From NCBI RefSeq assembly GCF_007559005.1, contig NZ_CP041763.1, forward strand, positions 2,078,463-2,142,462: DNA of 64,000 bases. Reading direction: 5' to 3'. The notes under the pieces are model-generated. The model was not told the origin of the DNA, did not search any database, and saw only the letters and a program-made list of their open reading frames with translations. Each line of letters begins with the position of its first letter. The first letter of the stretch is position 1. The translations under genes were made by a program, and so were the position numbers. The DNA is from Gordonia zhaorongruii (GTDB lineage Bacteria > Actinomycetota > Actinomycetes > Mycobacteriales > Mycobacteriaceae). This document shows, in pieces, positions 23,900 through 32,530 of the stretch.

Positions 23900-24757
23900 A
23901 TGAACGCACCCCGAATCGCAGTGGTCACCGGAGCCTCACGCGGCGCAGGCAAGGGCATCGCGCTCGCCCTCGGAGCCACCGGTGCGACCGTGTACGTCAC
24001 CGGCCGCACCACCGCCGAGAGCAGCTCCGCTCTACCCGGCACCGTCGCCCGGACCGCCGAGGAGATCAGCAGACGCGGCGGGACGGGCATCCCGATGATC
24101 GTCGACCACTCCGACGACCCTCAGGTGGAAGCACTGTTCGAGCAGGTCCGGGCCGAGCACGGCAGGCTCGACATCCTGGTCAACAATGCGATCACCATCC
24201 CGAAAGCGCTCACTCGCAAGGGGCCGTTCTGGGACAAGCCGCTCGCCCTCACCGACATGTTCGACGTCGGGATGCGCTCGGCGTACGTCGCCGCCTACTA
24301 TGCAGCTCCCTTGCTGGTCGCGAACGGATCGGGTCTGGTGGTGAACACGTCGTCGTTCGGCGGCAGCTGCTACATGCACGGTCCCGCCTACGGCGTCGGA
24401 AAGGCCGCCGTCGACAAGATGGCGCACGACATGGCCGTCGACTTCAAGCCGTTCGGCGTCGCGGCCGTCTCACTGTGGATGGGACTGCTGAAAACCGAGC
24501 GCACCGTCGCCGCCTTCGAAGCCGACCCGGAAATGTACGAAGGCCTCGCGGCCTCCGCCGAGTCGGTCGAGTTCCCCGGGCGGATCATCGCAGCACTGGC
24601 GCGAGACGAGAAGCTGATGGATCGGACGGGGCAGGTCCTGATCGGCGCAGAGATCGCCGAAGAACTCGGCGTCGCCGATGTCGACGGCAACCAACCTCCG
24701 TCGCATCGCCCGTTCCTGGGCGACCCTCCGAGGTTCAGTGCCGCCGTCGTCGACTAG
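23900..24757 (+). CDS. short-chain dehydrogenase/reductase
   Basis: A 285-residue Rossmann oxidoreductase. It has the nucleotide motif VVTGASRGAGKGIALALG, an Arg after strand 2 (VTGRTTAES) that favours NADP, NNAIT after strand 4, Ser in NTSSFGGSCYM and the catalytic YGVGKAAVDKMAHDM. An extended C-terminus of about 40 residues distinguishes it from the classical 250-residue form. It is the second gene of the operon with the hydrolase. Its TAG stop shares the bases CTAG with the stop of the convergent acyltransferase. Confidence 0.88.
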   Translation: MNAPRIAVVTGASRGAGKGIALALGATGATVYVTGRTTAESSSALPGTVARTAEEISRRGGTGIPMIVDHSDDPQVEALFEQVRAEHGRLDILVNNAITIPKALTRKGPFWDKPLALTDMFDVGMRSAYVAAYYAAPLLVANGSGLVVNTSSFGGSCYMHGPAYGVGKAAVDKMAHDMAVDFKPFGVAAVSLWMGLLKTERTVAAFEADPEMYEGLAASAESVEFPGRIIAALARDEKLMDRTGQVLIGAEIAEELGVADVDGNQPPSHRPFLGDPPRFSAAVVD

Positions 24758-26163
24758 TTCGGCAGGGCGATCTCGGCCTTGAGCCGCTTCAGCTCGCGCG
24801 GGAAGTGCTCGACCATCGCCTGCGGACTCCGCACGCTCTCCTCGCACGCGATGATGCCCACGTGCACGACGCCGTTGTTCGACAGCACCGTGATGTTCAG
24901 GCCCGCACCGTGGAAGACGGGCCCCAGCGGATACATACCCATCACCTGCGCGCCCAGGAAATACAGCGGCACCGGCGGACCCGGCACATTCGAGATGACG
25001 AGATTGTGCACGACCGGATGCCGCTCCGCGAGGCGGAGGCCGGCGTAGGCACGGACCGCGAGTCCGAACGTGCGGGGTGCAGCGAACTCGGCCCAGTCCT
25101 GCAGCATGTCCGCGGAGATCGCCTTGTGGTGCTCCTTGGCATTCCGGTTGTCCTCGGTCATCTGGCGCAGTCGCTCGAGCGGGTCGTCGATGTCGGTGCC
25201 CAGGTGCGCGAACAACGACGACACCTTGTTAGCGCCCACATCTCGTGCGGAGTCCTCACGCACAGAGACCGGCACCGACGCGAGCAGCGGCGCATCCGGC
25301 AGTTCGCCGCGCTCGTCCAGATACGCACGCAAGGCACCGCCGGCGATACTCAGCACGATGTCGTTGACCGTCGCACCTGTCGCCCGGCGTACCTCTTTGA
25401 TGTCCTCCAGCCGCATGTCCGCGACGGCGACGGTCCGGTGGCCGTTGATGGTCCCGTTGAACGAGGTACGCGGTGCTGTGAGCGGGGCCGCCATCGCGGT
25501 GCCCTCACGTGCGCGTCCGACGGTCTGCGCGATGAACCCGAGTGCCGCGGGAACCATTCTCGGAATCCCCAGCGGTCGTGCGGCGGTGTCGAGCAGGCCA
25601 CGACCGAGCAGCTCCAGACCTCCGGGTGCACGCGATTGCTTGACTGGCCCGTCCGGCGCGAGCGGCGCGGCGTCCGGCTCCAGGCTGCACAGGTAGGAGA
25701 TCAAGTTGGAGCCCGAAGCGCCGTCCACCGTGGCGTGATGCATCTTGGAGAAGACGACGAGCTTCTCGGTGCCGTCCGGGGCCTGATAGCCCTCGATGAC
25801 CACCATCTCCCACAGTGGCCGGCTGCGGTTCATCGGCTGCCCTGCGAGGTGACCGCACATCTCCATCAACTCTGGATAACCGGCAGGCTGAGGCAATGCC
25901 ATCCGGTGGAAGTGATGATTGATGTCGAAGTGATCGTCCTGCACCCACACGGGATGGCCGACATCGAGCGGGACTCGCCGGACTTTACGAGTGAACTGCT
26001 CGACCTTCCGCACGCGCGATTCGAGAAGATCGCGCATCGCCGAGAACGAGTATCCACCGGGCATCGTCGACGCATCGAGCACGAGAAGCCCGCAGACGTG
26101 CATCAGCTGTTCCGGTGTCTCCAGGTACAGAAAGCTCGCATCGAGGCCGCTCAGTCGATCCAT
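24754..26163 (-). CDS. wax ester synthase / diacylglycerol acyltransferase (WS/DGAT)
   Basis: A 469-residue acyltransferase making wax esters or triacylglycerol from acyl-CoA. The catalytic HHxxxDG motif is intact (SKMHHATVDGASG, near residue 141). Other family marks are MDRLSGLDASFLYLET at the start, NRSRPLWEMVVIEG and VNDIVLSIAGGALRAYL, and the C-terminal ISNVPGPPVPLYFLGA. ATG 26163 is chosen because the family N-terminus begins exactly there. A TAGAAC/GTTCTA palindrome lies 24 bp upstream. Mycobacteriales carry many paralogues for storage lipid synthesis; which product this one makes is unknown. Confidence 0.92.
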   Translation of the reverse strand: MDRLSGLDASFLYLETPEQLMHVCGLLVLDASTMPGGYSFSAMRDLLESRVRKVEQFTRKVRRVPLDVGHPVWVQDDHFDINHHFHRMALPQPAGYPELMEMCGHLAGQPMNRSRPLWEMVVIEGYQAPDGTEKLVVFSKMHHATVDGASGSNLISYLCSLEPDAAPLAPDGPVKQSRAPGGLELLGRGLLDTAARPLGIPRMVPAALGFIAQTVGRAREGTAMAAPLTAPRTSFNGTINGHRTVAVADMRLEDIKEVRRATGATVNDIVLSIAGGALRAYLDERGELPDAPLLASVPVSVREDSARDVGANKVSSLFAHLGTDIDDPLERLRQMTEDNRNAKEHHKAISADMLQDWAEFAAPRTFGLAVRAYAGLRLAERHPVVHNLVISNVPGPPVPLYFLGAQVMGMYPLGPVFHGAGLNITVLSNNGVVHVGIIACEESVRSPQAMVEHFPRELKRLKAEIALPN

Positions 26164-26186
26164 GAGGGACAGAGTACAACACGAAT

Positions 26187-26200
26187 TAGAACTTGTTCTA
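26187..26200. promoter_or_regulatory. KstR-type perfect palindrome before WS/DGAT
   Basis: TAGAACTTGTTCTA is a perfect 14-bp palindrome, apart from its central TT, fitting the KstR motif TnnAACnnGTTnnA. It is 24 bp before the WS/DGAT start, in an AT-rich patch that probably contains the promoter. It would also influence the divergent gene at 26363. Confidence 0.65.
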
Positions 26201-26362
26201 GTTTGACATGATCTATCATCCGACCTGCGCTGCGAGCACCTCACCGACGCGAGGGCGAGGGCGTGGAAACAACTGTTCGGCTCGTCGATGTCAGACTTGC
26301 ACATCGTCGGTTCGCCGTGCAATCGGCCTCACTTGTCCGACGCCGCAGCTACCGTCGTAGCC

Positions 26363-26905
26363 ATGGCCGTGATCTATGACGCAACCCTGAGCCCGACCAA
26401 GCCCGACGTCGTCCGCACTTACCTGGACGGGACATCATGGGGCGGCTCCGGCGACCTCGACATGCTGGCCGCGTATCGCCTCGACGATCCGGCAGGCACG
26501 GTGGGCATCGAAGCGCACCTCGTCGCGCGCGGTGGCCGGACACTGCACGTGCCCCTCACCTACCGGGGCGAACCGCTCGACGGCGCCGACGAGCACCTGA
26601 TCGCGACGATGGACCACTCGGTCCTCGGCAAACGCTGGGTGTACGCGGCAGCCGGCGACCCGGTCGCCGTCGCCGCATTCACCGCAGTTCTGCGCGGCGA
26701 GCAACCGCAAGCCGATCAGGAACTGCATCTCGCCGACGGCCGCGTCGAACCGCTCAACAACCTGGTGCAGTTGTCCGTCAACGGCGAGGCAGGCGATGCC
26801 GACGCGTTGGGGTTCACCGATGACGCCGCGGAACCCGCCGAGGGCGCGGCAACGCTCACCGCGCAGTGGTCGGGAGGCACCGCGATCGTCGCCGCACTGC
26901 GCTGA
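26363..26905 (+). CDS. maltokinase N-terminal-cap-like protein
   Basis: A 180-residue protein resembling the Mak N-terminal cap (CG0192-related) family: it opens MAVIYDATLSPTKPDVV, then YRLDDPAGTVGIEAHLV, VPLTYRGEPLDGAD and LGKRWVYAAAGDPVAVAA. In maltokinases this cap precedes a kinase domain acting on maltose in the GlgE/alpha-glucan pathway. Here the kinase domain is absent and no glucan gene is near. ATG 26363 matches the family start. It is divergent from WS/DGAT across the KstR-type site. Confidence 0.72.
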   Translation: MAVIYDATLSPTKPDVVRTYLDGTSWGGSGDLDMLAAYRLDDPAGTVGIEAHLVARGGRTLHVPLTYRGEPLDGADEHLIATMDHSVLGKRWVYAAAGDPVAVAAFTAVLRGEQPQADQELHLADGRVEPLNNLVQLSVNGEAGDADALGFTDDAAEPAEGAATLTAQWSGGTAIVAALR

Positions 26906-26915
26906 CACCCGATGC

Positions 26916-26932
26916 GGGCCGACTCCCGGCCC
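26916..26932. terminator. bidirectional hairpin between convergent genes
   Basis: GGGCCG-actcc-CGGCCC lies between the stops of the maltokinase-cap gene and glyS. The stem is only 6 bp but all G-C, and its position between convergent genes fits a shared terminator. Confidence 0.4.
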
Positions 26933-26962
26933 CGATACGGGACTCGTCTTGCGCGTGGGCTA

Positions 26963-28354
26963 CTACGAACCGATCAGCTTGCCGGCCAAGTACTCGACCA
27001 CCTTGTCCAGGGCGATCCGCTCCTGGCTCATGGTGTCCCGCTCACGAATGGTCACAGCATCGTCGTCGAGGGTGTCGAAGTCGACCGTCACGCAGAACGG
27101 CGTGCCGATCTCGTCCTGACGGCGGTAGCGCTTGCCGATGCCCTGCGCGTCGTCGAACTCGATGTTCCAGTGCTTGCGCAACTCGTCGGCGAGTTCACGC
27201 GCCTTCGGCGACAGCTTCTCGTTGCGCGAGAGGGGCAGCACCGCGACCTTGACGGGAGCGAGACGCCGATCGAGCTTGAGCACCGTGCGAGTGTCGGTGC
27301 CGCCCTTCGCATTCGGCACCTCCTCCTCGGTGTATGCGTCGCAGAGGAAAGCCATCAGCGAACGGCCCAGACCGGCCGCCGGCTCGATCACGTACGGCGT
27401 GTACTTCTCGCCGCTCGCCTGATCGAAGTAGACGAGGTCCTCGCCGGAGTGCTCGCTGTGCGTCGACAGGTCGTAGTCGGTCCGGTTCGCGACGCCCTCG
27501 AGTTCGCCCCACGGGCTGCCGCCGAAGCCGAACTTGTACTCGACGTCCACCGTGCGCTTGGAGTAGTGCGACAGCTTCTCGGCCGGATGGTCGAACAGGC
27601 GCAGGTTCTCCGGATCGATCCCCAGGTCGACATACCAGTTGTAGCGCGCGTCGATCCAGTACTGGTGCCACGTCTCGTCCTCGTCGGGCTTGACGAAGAA
27701 CTCCATCTCCATCTGCTCGAACTCGCGCGTTCGGAAGATGAAGTTGCCCGGCGTGATCTCATTGCGGAAGCTCTTGCCGATCTGCGCGATGCCGAAGGGC
27801 GGCTTGCGCCGTGCCGTGGTCATCACGTTCTTGAAGTTCACGAAAATGCCCTGAGCCGTCTCCGGGCGCAGGTACGCCAGGCCTTCCTCCGACTCGATCG
27901 GACCGAGGTAGGTCTTGAGCATCATGTTGAAGTCACGGGGCTCGGTCCACTGCCCCTTGGTGCCGCAGTCCGGGCAGCCGAGCAGGTCCATCGACACCGA
28001 GTCCGGATCGTCGATCCCCTTCTTGTCGGCGTACGCCTCCTGCAGGTGGTCCTGGCGATGACGCCGGTGGCAGTTGAGGCATTCGACCAACGGGTCGTTG
28101 AACACCGCGAGGTGACCGGACGCGACCCACACCTGGCGCGGCAGGATCACTGACGAGTCGAGCCCGACGACATCCTCGCGGGAGGTGACCATGCTGCGCC
28201 ACCACTGGCGCTTGATGTTGTCCTTCAACTCGACACCGAGGGGCCCGTAGTCCCAGGCCGAGCGGGTACCGCCGTAGATCTCACCGCAGGGGAACACCAG
28301 ACCTCGCCGCTTGGCGAGATTGACGACAGCATCGACTTTGGACTGTGCAGCCAC
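26963..28354 (-). CDS. glyS: glycyl-tRNA synthetase (alpha2 type)
   Basis: A 463-residue class II synthetase that charges tRNA(Gly). Near the start is [23 protein letters not shown]; class II motif 2 is around [28 protein letters not shown] text ([12 protein letters not shown]); motif 3 is [15 protein letters not shown] zinc-type [11 protein letters not shown] and CPDCGTKG pair is inserted near residue 100. The C-terminal anticodon-binding domain spans about 360-460. GTG 28354 ([18 protein letters not shown]) is chosen since similarity begins there and GGAG lies 11 bases upstream. It is divergent from smtB-zur across a short oxidoreductase gene, as in M. tuberculosis (Rv2357c-Rv2359) apart from that insertion. 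Confidence 0.95.
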   Translation of the reverse strand: MAAQSKVDAVVNLAKRRGLVFPCGEIYGGTRSAWDYGPLGVELKDNIKRQWWRSMVTSREDVVGLDSSVILPRQVWVASGHLAVFNDPLVECLNCHRRHRQDHLQEAYADKKGIDDPDSVSMDLLGCPDCGTKGQWTEPRDFNMMLKTYLGPIESEEGLAYLRPETAQGIFVNFKNVMTTARRKPPFGIAQIGKSFRNEITPGNFIFRTREFEQMEMEFFVKPDEDETWHQYWIDARYNWYVDLGIDPENLRLFDHPAEKLSHYSKRTVDVEYKFGFGGSPWGELEGVANRTDYDLSTHSEHSGEDLVYFDQASGEKYTPYVIEPAAGLGRSLMAFLCDAYTEEEVPNAKGGTDTRTVLKLDRRLAPVKVAVLPLSRNEKLSPKARELADELRKHWNIEFDDAQGIGKRYRRQDEIGTPFCVTVDFDTLDDDAVTIRERDTMSQERIALDKVVEYLAGKLIGS

Positions 28355-28401
28355 GGTTAACTGATCTCCACGACGTAGGGGGTTTCGGTCTAGACGGGCG
28401 C

Positions 28402-28421
28402 GGCGCCGAGGTAACGGCGCC
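28402..28421 (-). terminator. 7-bp GC hairpin in the glyS leader region
   Basis: GGCGCCG-aggtaa-CGGCGCC is a perfect 7-bp stem between the stop of the deazaflavin-type oxidoreductase gene and the glyS start, both on the minus strand. It most likely terminates the upstream transcript. A role in glyS control is possible, but no T-box sequence was found. Confidence 0.45.
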
Positions 28422-28483
28422 ACGGTCACCTCCCAGGGTAGTCGCTGACCGTCGGCGCGGGACTGTCGGGATTGGACGGCCGG

Positions 28484-28927
28484 CTACCCCAAGCGCAATT
28501 CGATCAACGGCACCTCGTCGATGGACAGCTCCGTCGCCTCCTCGATGATCGCCGACAGTTCTGCGTAAGCACGCGGCGAACGCGCCTGATATCTCTCGAT
28601 GACATCGCGCGCCTCGTCGACGCTCAGCCTGCGCGGTACCGCGGGTTCGCGCCGCATGAAGCCGATACTGACCCAGCACTGCGGGTCGGCGCGCAGATTG
28701 CGGAACCACTGGGCCGTCTCCCCGAACCCGGACGCGACGATCACGCGGTCCTTCGCGGGCCGCTCGACGGTTTCGAGCGCGACGTACCTGTGCTGACCCG
28801 AGCGGCGGCCGATGTGCTCGAGGAGAAGGAGACGTCCGCCGAACACGAACCCCAGCCCGGCGCGCATCATCGGGATCGGCAGTCTCACCAGCCACCGGGT
28901 CTGCAGAATCCGCGCGCCCGCACTCAT
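28484..28927 (-). CDS. deazaflavin (F420)-dependent nitroreductase family protein
   Basis: A 147-residue split-barrel protein of the DDN family (PF04075). Marks are GLGFVFGGRLLLLEHIGRRSG, then RYVALETVER, VASGFGETAQWFRNLRADP and VDEARDVIERY. In mycobacteria such proteins reduce substrates with F420H2; some activate nitroimidazole drugs. The function here is unknown. It is a single gene on the glyS strand, with ATG 28927. Confidence 0.88.
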   Translation of the reverse strand: MSAGARILQTRWLVRLPIPMMRAGLGFVFGGRLLLLEHIGRRSGQHRYVALETVERPAKDRVIVASGFGETAQWFRNLRADPQCWVSIGFMRREPAVPRRLSVDEARDVIERYQARSPRAYAELSAIIEEATELSIDEVPLIELRLG

Positions 28928-28971
28928 CCTCCGATCGTATGCCGGTGGTCAACGGGGTCGACCGAGAGGAA

Positions 28972-28989
28972 ATGACAATCACTTCCCAT
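28972..28989. promoter_or_regulatory. candidate Zur/Fur-type box before smtB-zur
   Basis: ATGACAATCACTTCCCAT has an imperfect dyad and resembles Fur-family boxes of the TGAnAATCATT class. It is 40 bp before the smtB start, which suits autoregulation of the zinc operon. The right half is a poor match. Confidence 0.35.
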
Positions 28990-29028
28990 AAGATGGGGTG
29001 ACTCGTCCCCGATTCCCGGAGAGAACCC

Positions 29029-29361
29029 ATGGCTCAACCGACCGCGCCGGCTGCGCTCAGCGCCGACCCGAAAGCACACTCCGCGGCGAGCGAGCTACTC
29101 CGCGCCCTCGCAGCTCCCGCACGCGTCGCGATCGTCCTCAGCCTGCAGGAGCGCTCGATGTGCGTGCACGAATTGGTCGACGCACTGCATCTCAATCAAC
29201 CGCAGGTCAGCCAGCACCTGAGTGTGCTCAAGAAATCAGGTGTGGTGATCGGAAATCGACGGGGCCGCGAGATCGAGTACTCGCTCGCCGACGACCACGT
29301 CGCACACATCGTGGTAGACGCACTCGTGCACGCGACCGAGCGGAGGGAGACGGCACCGTGA
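29029..29361 (+). CDS. smtB: ArsR/SmtB-family zinc-responsive repressor
   Basis: A 110-residue winged-helix repressor. The recognition helix is in LNQPQVSQHLSVLKKSGVV and the wing in RRGREIEYSLAD. The alpha-5 metal site is complete: in DDHVAHIVVDALVHATE the spacing D-x-H-x10-H-x2-E equals that of cyanobacterial SmtB, so it should release DNA on binding Zn(II). It corresponds in order to Rv2358. The downstream zur gene starts inside its stop codon (GTGA). A GGAGAG ribosome site precedes ATG 29029. Confidence 0.9.
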   Translation: MAQPTAPAALSADPKAHSAASELLRALAAPARVAIVLSLQERSMCVHELVDALHLNQPQVSQHLSVLKKSGVVIGNRRGREIEYSLADDHVAHIVVDALVHATERRETAP

Positions 29362-29792
29362 CGGACGAAGCACCGACCGAGAAGCAGGTCAAGCCCCTCA
29401 CCGGGCAACGTTCCACGAAACAGCGAGCCGCGATCGCCGACGTACTCGCTGCGACCGACGACTTCCTCTCCGCGCAGCAGCTCCATGACAAACTCCGTGA
29501 CCGCGGCGAATCCATCGGACTGACCACCGTCTACCGGAACCTGCAGGCCCTCACCGACGCCGACCAGATCGACGCGATCTGGGACGGCTCCGGCGAGACC
29601 CGCTATCGCCATTGCTCGACGGGCCACCACCATCACCTCGTGTGCCGCGAATGCGGCACCACCGTGGAAGTGCAGGCCGACCCGGTGGAACGCTGGGCCT
29701 CGAAGATCGCCACCGAGAACGGTTTCACCGACATCACTCACACGGTCGAGATCTTCGGGACGTGCGCCGATTGCGGCGGCGCAGCCGGGTGA
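29358..29792 (+). CDS. zur: Fur-family zinc uptake regulator
   Basis: A 144-residue Fur-family repressor. The winged helix has STKQRAAIADVLAATDDFLS and the recognition helix GLTTVYRNLQAL. The metal core contains RHCSTGHHHHLVCRECG, and the structural zinc site is the CxxC pairs CRECG and CADCGG. Gene order (glyS, smtB, zur) equals Rv2357c-Rv2359, where Rv2359 is Zur (FurB), so zinc rather than iron is inferred. GTG 29358 overlaps the smtB stop, and GGAGGGAGA lies just upstream. Confidence 0.9.
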   Translation: MTDEAPTEKQVKPLTGQRSTKQRAAIADVLAATDDFLSAQQLHDKLRDRGESIGLTTVYRNLQALTDADQIDAIWDGSGETRYRHCSTGHHHHLVCRECGTTVEVQADPVERWASKIATENGFTDITHTVEIFGTCADCGGAAG

Positions 29793-29810
29793 CGTCGGCT
29801 GAGTACTGCG

Positions 29811-29898
29811 GAGTGCTGCGGCGGATGTCCTAAATATCGAGATCGAAGGGAAGATTACCCTCGGACCTCGATATTCTGGCCGATCTCCGCAGCATCTC
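29811..29898. repeat. imperfect palindromic repeat, copy B
   Basis: Arms of about 40 bp (29811-29850 and 29858-29898) pair across AAGATTA; on the minus strand the centre reads GAGGGTAATCTTCCCTT. The same core and flanks (ATTCTGGCCG, CCGCAGCA) occur in copy A at 13.5 kb in opposite orientation. The stop codon and last 22 or so codons of the AbiEi/DUF559-type gene lie inside this element. Confidence 0.75.
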
Positions 29899-30720
29899 CT
29901 GTTGCTTCACCGTTCGGGCACGGTGCCGGTCGGGCGTGGTGATCGCACGAATATCCTCGAGTACCGTGTCCCAGCCGTACAGGACATCGTCGTAGGTGAG
30001 CCGCATGACGAGCCAGCCGTCGACGAGCGCGCGCCGATCTCGATGATGGTCACGTTCGTACGCCGCCTTACTGGAGTGATGGAGTCTGCTGTCGCACTCC
30101 AGGATCAGCTTCCCGATACGCAGATCCGCCCAGCCCACACCCTCGATACCGGGTTGCACCACCACCGAGTAGCCGAGCGACTTCAACCGGACTCGCGTGA
30201 TGCTCTCCGTCCCCGACTGCGACCGGCGATCGGTCCAGTCGAGCAGTCGGCGGACTGTCGCCGACGACGATCCCATATCGGCCCGCAGGTCGGCCGGATC
30301 GATCAGGGAGGAGTTCATGTAGGAATCGCATACCGCGATCCATTCATCGGCGTCCAAGCAGTGCACTGCGTACTTGAGCGCCACCGGTACCGGGTCGACG
30401 GCGCGCGTCGCGCTCCGGAGACTCCCCGAGCAAGGGCGGCACGCTACATGCTTCCCGGTGCGGTGACGACCTCGCCGCAAGTGCAATCGCGGCGGGGTCG
30501 GCGGGACCCACAGATCGTGAAGCCTCAACGCGTCGACACAGGTCGAGACTCCGCCGTCGCGCACCGCCGAGGCGACTGTCCTGTCGTGGACCCGGAACGC
30601 GTACCAGCCGATGCGGAGCCGGACCAGATCTCCAGCCCGAATCGCGCGCTGGAGCGCGTGGTCGTCGTCGTAGCCGAGCGCGGCGAGTTCCTTGCGCGCG
30701 TACACCCCGGAATCCTTCAC
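29830..30720 (-). CDS. AbiEi-like winged-helix + DUF559 nuclease-fold protein
   Basis: A 296-residue protein. The N-terminal 60 residues (VYARKELAALGYDDDHALQRAIRAGDLVRLRIGWYAF) look like the AbiEi-type winged helix of type IV antitoxins. The C-terminal half is a DUF559/Vsr-like PD-(D/E)xK fold: GTESITRVRLKSLG, then GWADLRIGKLILECDSRLHHSS with acidic residues in the expected order, and VMRLTYDDVL. No AbiEii-type toxin is adjacent, so it is an orphan. The last 19 residues (from RRSARISRSEGNLP) are encoded by palindromic repeat B. DNA or RNA cleavage is possible from the fold but untested. Confidence 0.75.
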   Translation of the reverse strand: MKDSGVYARKELAALGYDDDHALQRAIRAGDLVRLRIGWYAFRVHDRTVASAVRDGGVSTCVDALRLHDLWVPPTPPRLHLRRGRHRTGKHVACRPCSGSLRSATRAVDPVPVALKYAVHCLDADEWIAVCDSYMNSSLIDPADLRADMGSSSATVRRLLDWTDRRSQSGTESITRVRLKSLGYSVVVQPGIEGVGWADLRIGKLILECDSRLHHSSKAAYERDHHRDRRALVDGWLVMRLTYDDVLYGWDTVLEDIRAITTPDRHRARTVKQQEMLRRSARISRSEGNLPFDLDI

Positions 30721-30848
30721 ACACTGTTTGACGCGCAGGATCCACCCGCCGTTCCATCGTCAACCACTGGTTGGCAGGTGCCTACGGTCAACCTGCGGTT
30801 GCGAGCACCTCCTGGTCGCACTCCTCGAGGTGGGAACGGCCGCGATAG

Positions 30849-31649
30849 CTACGCGCTGCCGAACCGCCGGTCGCGCTTGGCGTACTCGAGGCATGCCGCC
30901 CACAGGTCTCGGCGGTCGAAGTCGGGGAACAGCTTCTCCTGATAGACCATCTCGGCGTAAGCGCTCTGCCACAGCAGGAAGTTCGACAGTCGCTGCTCCC
31001 CCGATGGCCGCAGGAACAGGTCGACGTCGGGCATCTCCGGTTCGTCGAGGTACTTGGTGAAACCAGCCTCGGTGAGACGCTCCGGGTTGATCTCGCCGCG
31101 GGCCGCACGACGCCCGATCTCCCGCGCCGCATCCACGATCTCGGCACGGCCGCCGTAGTTGACGCACATGGTCAGCGTCATGACCGTGTTGTCCTTCGTC
31201 AATTCCTCGGCGATCTCGAGTTCCTTGATCACGCTGCGCCACAGTTTCGGACGGCGACCGGCCCAGCGCACCCGGACTCCCATCTCGTTCATCTCGTCGC
31301 GCCGACGACGGATCACGTCCCGGTTGAAGCCCATCAGGAACTTCACCTCTTCGGGGCTGCGCGACCAGTTCTCCGTCGAGAACGCGTACGCCGAAAGCCA
31401 GTTCACACCCAGCTCGATGGAACCGCACACCGCGTCCATGAGCACCGCCTCGCCACGCTTGTGGCCCTCTGTGCGCGGCAGTCCCCGATCCTGCGCCCAC
31501 CGCCCGTTGCCGTCCATGACGAGCGCGACGTGATTCGGCACGAACTGCGCCGGGATCTCGGGAGGCACGGCGCCCGACGGGTGCGGATCCGGAGGGCGGA
31601 CGGAACCGGAAGTCGGATTCCCCATCGCCCGGCGACTGAGTCGTGCCAT
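30849..31649 (-). CDS. uppS: isoprenyl transferase (long-chain polyprenyl diphosphate synthase)
   Basis: A 266-residue cis-prenyltransferase making the C50/C55 polyprenyl phosphate carrier for cell-wall synthesis. It has the catalytic Asp in [22 protein letters not shown], the [17 protein letters not shown] element, and the C-terminal [18 protein letters not shown] and [10 protein letters not shown]. Position between zur and recO matches Rv2361c, the decaprenyl diphosphate synthase of M. tuberculosis, so a C50 product is likely. The recO stop lies 16 bp upstream of its ATG, on the same strand. Confidence 0.94.
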   Translation of the reverse strand: MARLSRRAMGNPTSGSVRPPDPHPSGAVPPEIPAQFVPNHVALVMDGNGRWAQDRGLPRTEGHKRGEAVLMDAVCGSIELGVNWLSAYAFSTENWSRSPEEVKFLMGFNRDVIRRRRDEMNEMGVRVRWAGRRPKLWRSVIKELEIAEELTKDNTVMTLTMCVNYGGRAEIVDAAREIGRRAARGEINPERLTEAGFTKYLDEPEMPDVDLFLRPSGEQRLSNFLLWQSAYAEMVYQEKLFPDFDRRDLWAACLEYAKRDRRFGSA

Positions 31650-31665
31650 CAGCTGACCTGGCCTC

Positions 31666-32454
31666 TCATGCGGTGTCGGTGACTGCTTCGGCGTCCGAAG
31701 GGTGCTCCACCAGCCTATGCGGGGCGTGCCGCTCGATGAGAGGCAAGGTGCGCAGCTGCCGTTCCAGATGCCATTGCAGGTGCGCAGCGGTGAGACCGGT
31801 CGCCTGACGACGCTGAGAATCGGTCGCCGCGGCGACGTGGCCCCATTCGCCGCGGGCCAGTGCCTCCATCACGTCGAGCACTCCGACCGACGGTGTCGCC
31901 GCACCCGCGGGCCGGCAGTGCACGCACACGGCGCCGCCGATCGCGACGTGGAACGCGCGGTGCGGTCCCGGCTCCGCGCAGCGGGCGCATACGTCGAGAG
32001 CGGGCATCCAACCCGCCGACGACATCGCCCGCAGCAGGAACGCGTCCAGAATCCACTGACGTTCACGTCGGTTCTCCGCGAGCGCCTCCAGCGCACCCAC
32101 CGTCAGCCGGTGCAGTTGACGCGCGGGGGCGCGTTCCTCGCCCGCGAGACGTTCGGCGGTCTCCAGGACGGCGCATGCCGTCGTGTAGCGGCCGTAGTCG
32201 GCGGCGATGTCGTCGCTGAACGCGTGCAAGCTGTGCACCTGCGTCACGATGTCGAGATTGCGTCCCGGATAGAAGTGGACGTCGACGTGGGCGAACGGTT
32301 CCAGCCGCGCACCGAATTTGGATCGCGTACGGCGAATCCCCTTCGCCACCGCGCGCACCAGACCGTGCTCGGCGGTGAGGAAGGTGATGATGCGATCGGC
32401 TTCGCCCAGCTTGTGCTGGCGCAGCACCACCGCCTCGTCGCGATATAACCTCAC
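31666..32454 (-). CDS. recO: DNA repair protein RecO
   Basis: A 262-residue recombination mediator that loads RecA with RecR in the RecF pathway. The N-terminal OB fold reads [37 protein letters not shown]. The helical C-terminal domain includes a zinc-finger-like cluster ([21 protein letters not shown]). GTG 32454 is the start. It is in an operon-like arrangement with uppS on the same strand, as in other Mycobacteriales. Confidence 0.93.
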   Translation of the reverse strand: MRLYRDEAVVLRQHKLGEADRIITFLTAEHGLVRAVAKGIRRTRSKFGARLEPFAHVDVHFYPGRNLDIVTQVHSLHAFSDDIAADYGRYTTACAVLETAERLAGEERAPARQLHRLTVGALEALAENRRERQWILDAFLLRAMSSAGWMPALDVCARCAEPGPHRAFHVAIGGAVCVHCRPAGAATPSVGVLDVMEALARGEWGHVAAATDSQRRQATGLTAAHLQWHLERQLRTLPLIERHAPHRLVEHPSDAEAVTDTA

Positions 32455-32530
32455 CGGACCATTGTCGCACCGTGTGCTGACATTCCTCTGGTTCGACCCG
32501 CTTCGCCGACTCGTGTCGCAGGAACGTGTC

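Noticed and set aside
24754..24757. Overlapping stop codons of the SDR and WS/DGAT genes as a special signal
   Set aside because: Convergent TAG stops sharing CTAG are a simple consequence of tight packing.
28355..28483. Possible glycine T-box riboswitch before glyS
   Set aside because: The leader has GGGAGGTGACCGTGG but not the T-box bulge sequence TGGnACCGCG, and no specifier-loop structure could be drawn. Only a GC hairpin remains, best read as a terminator.
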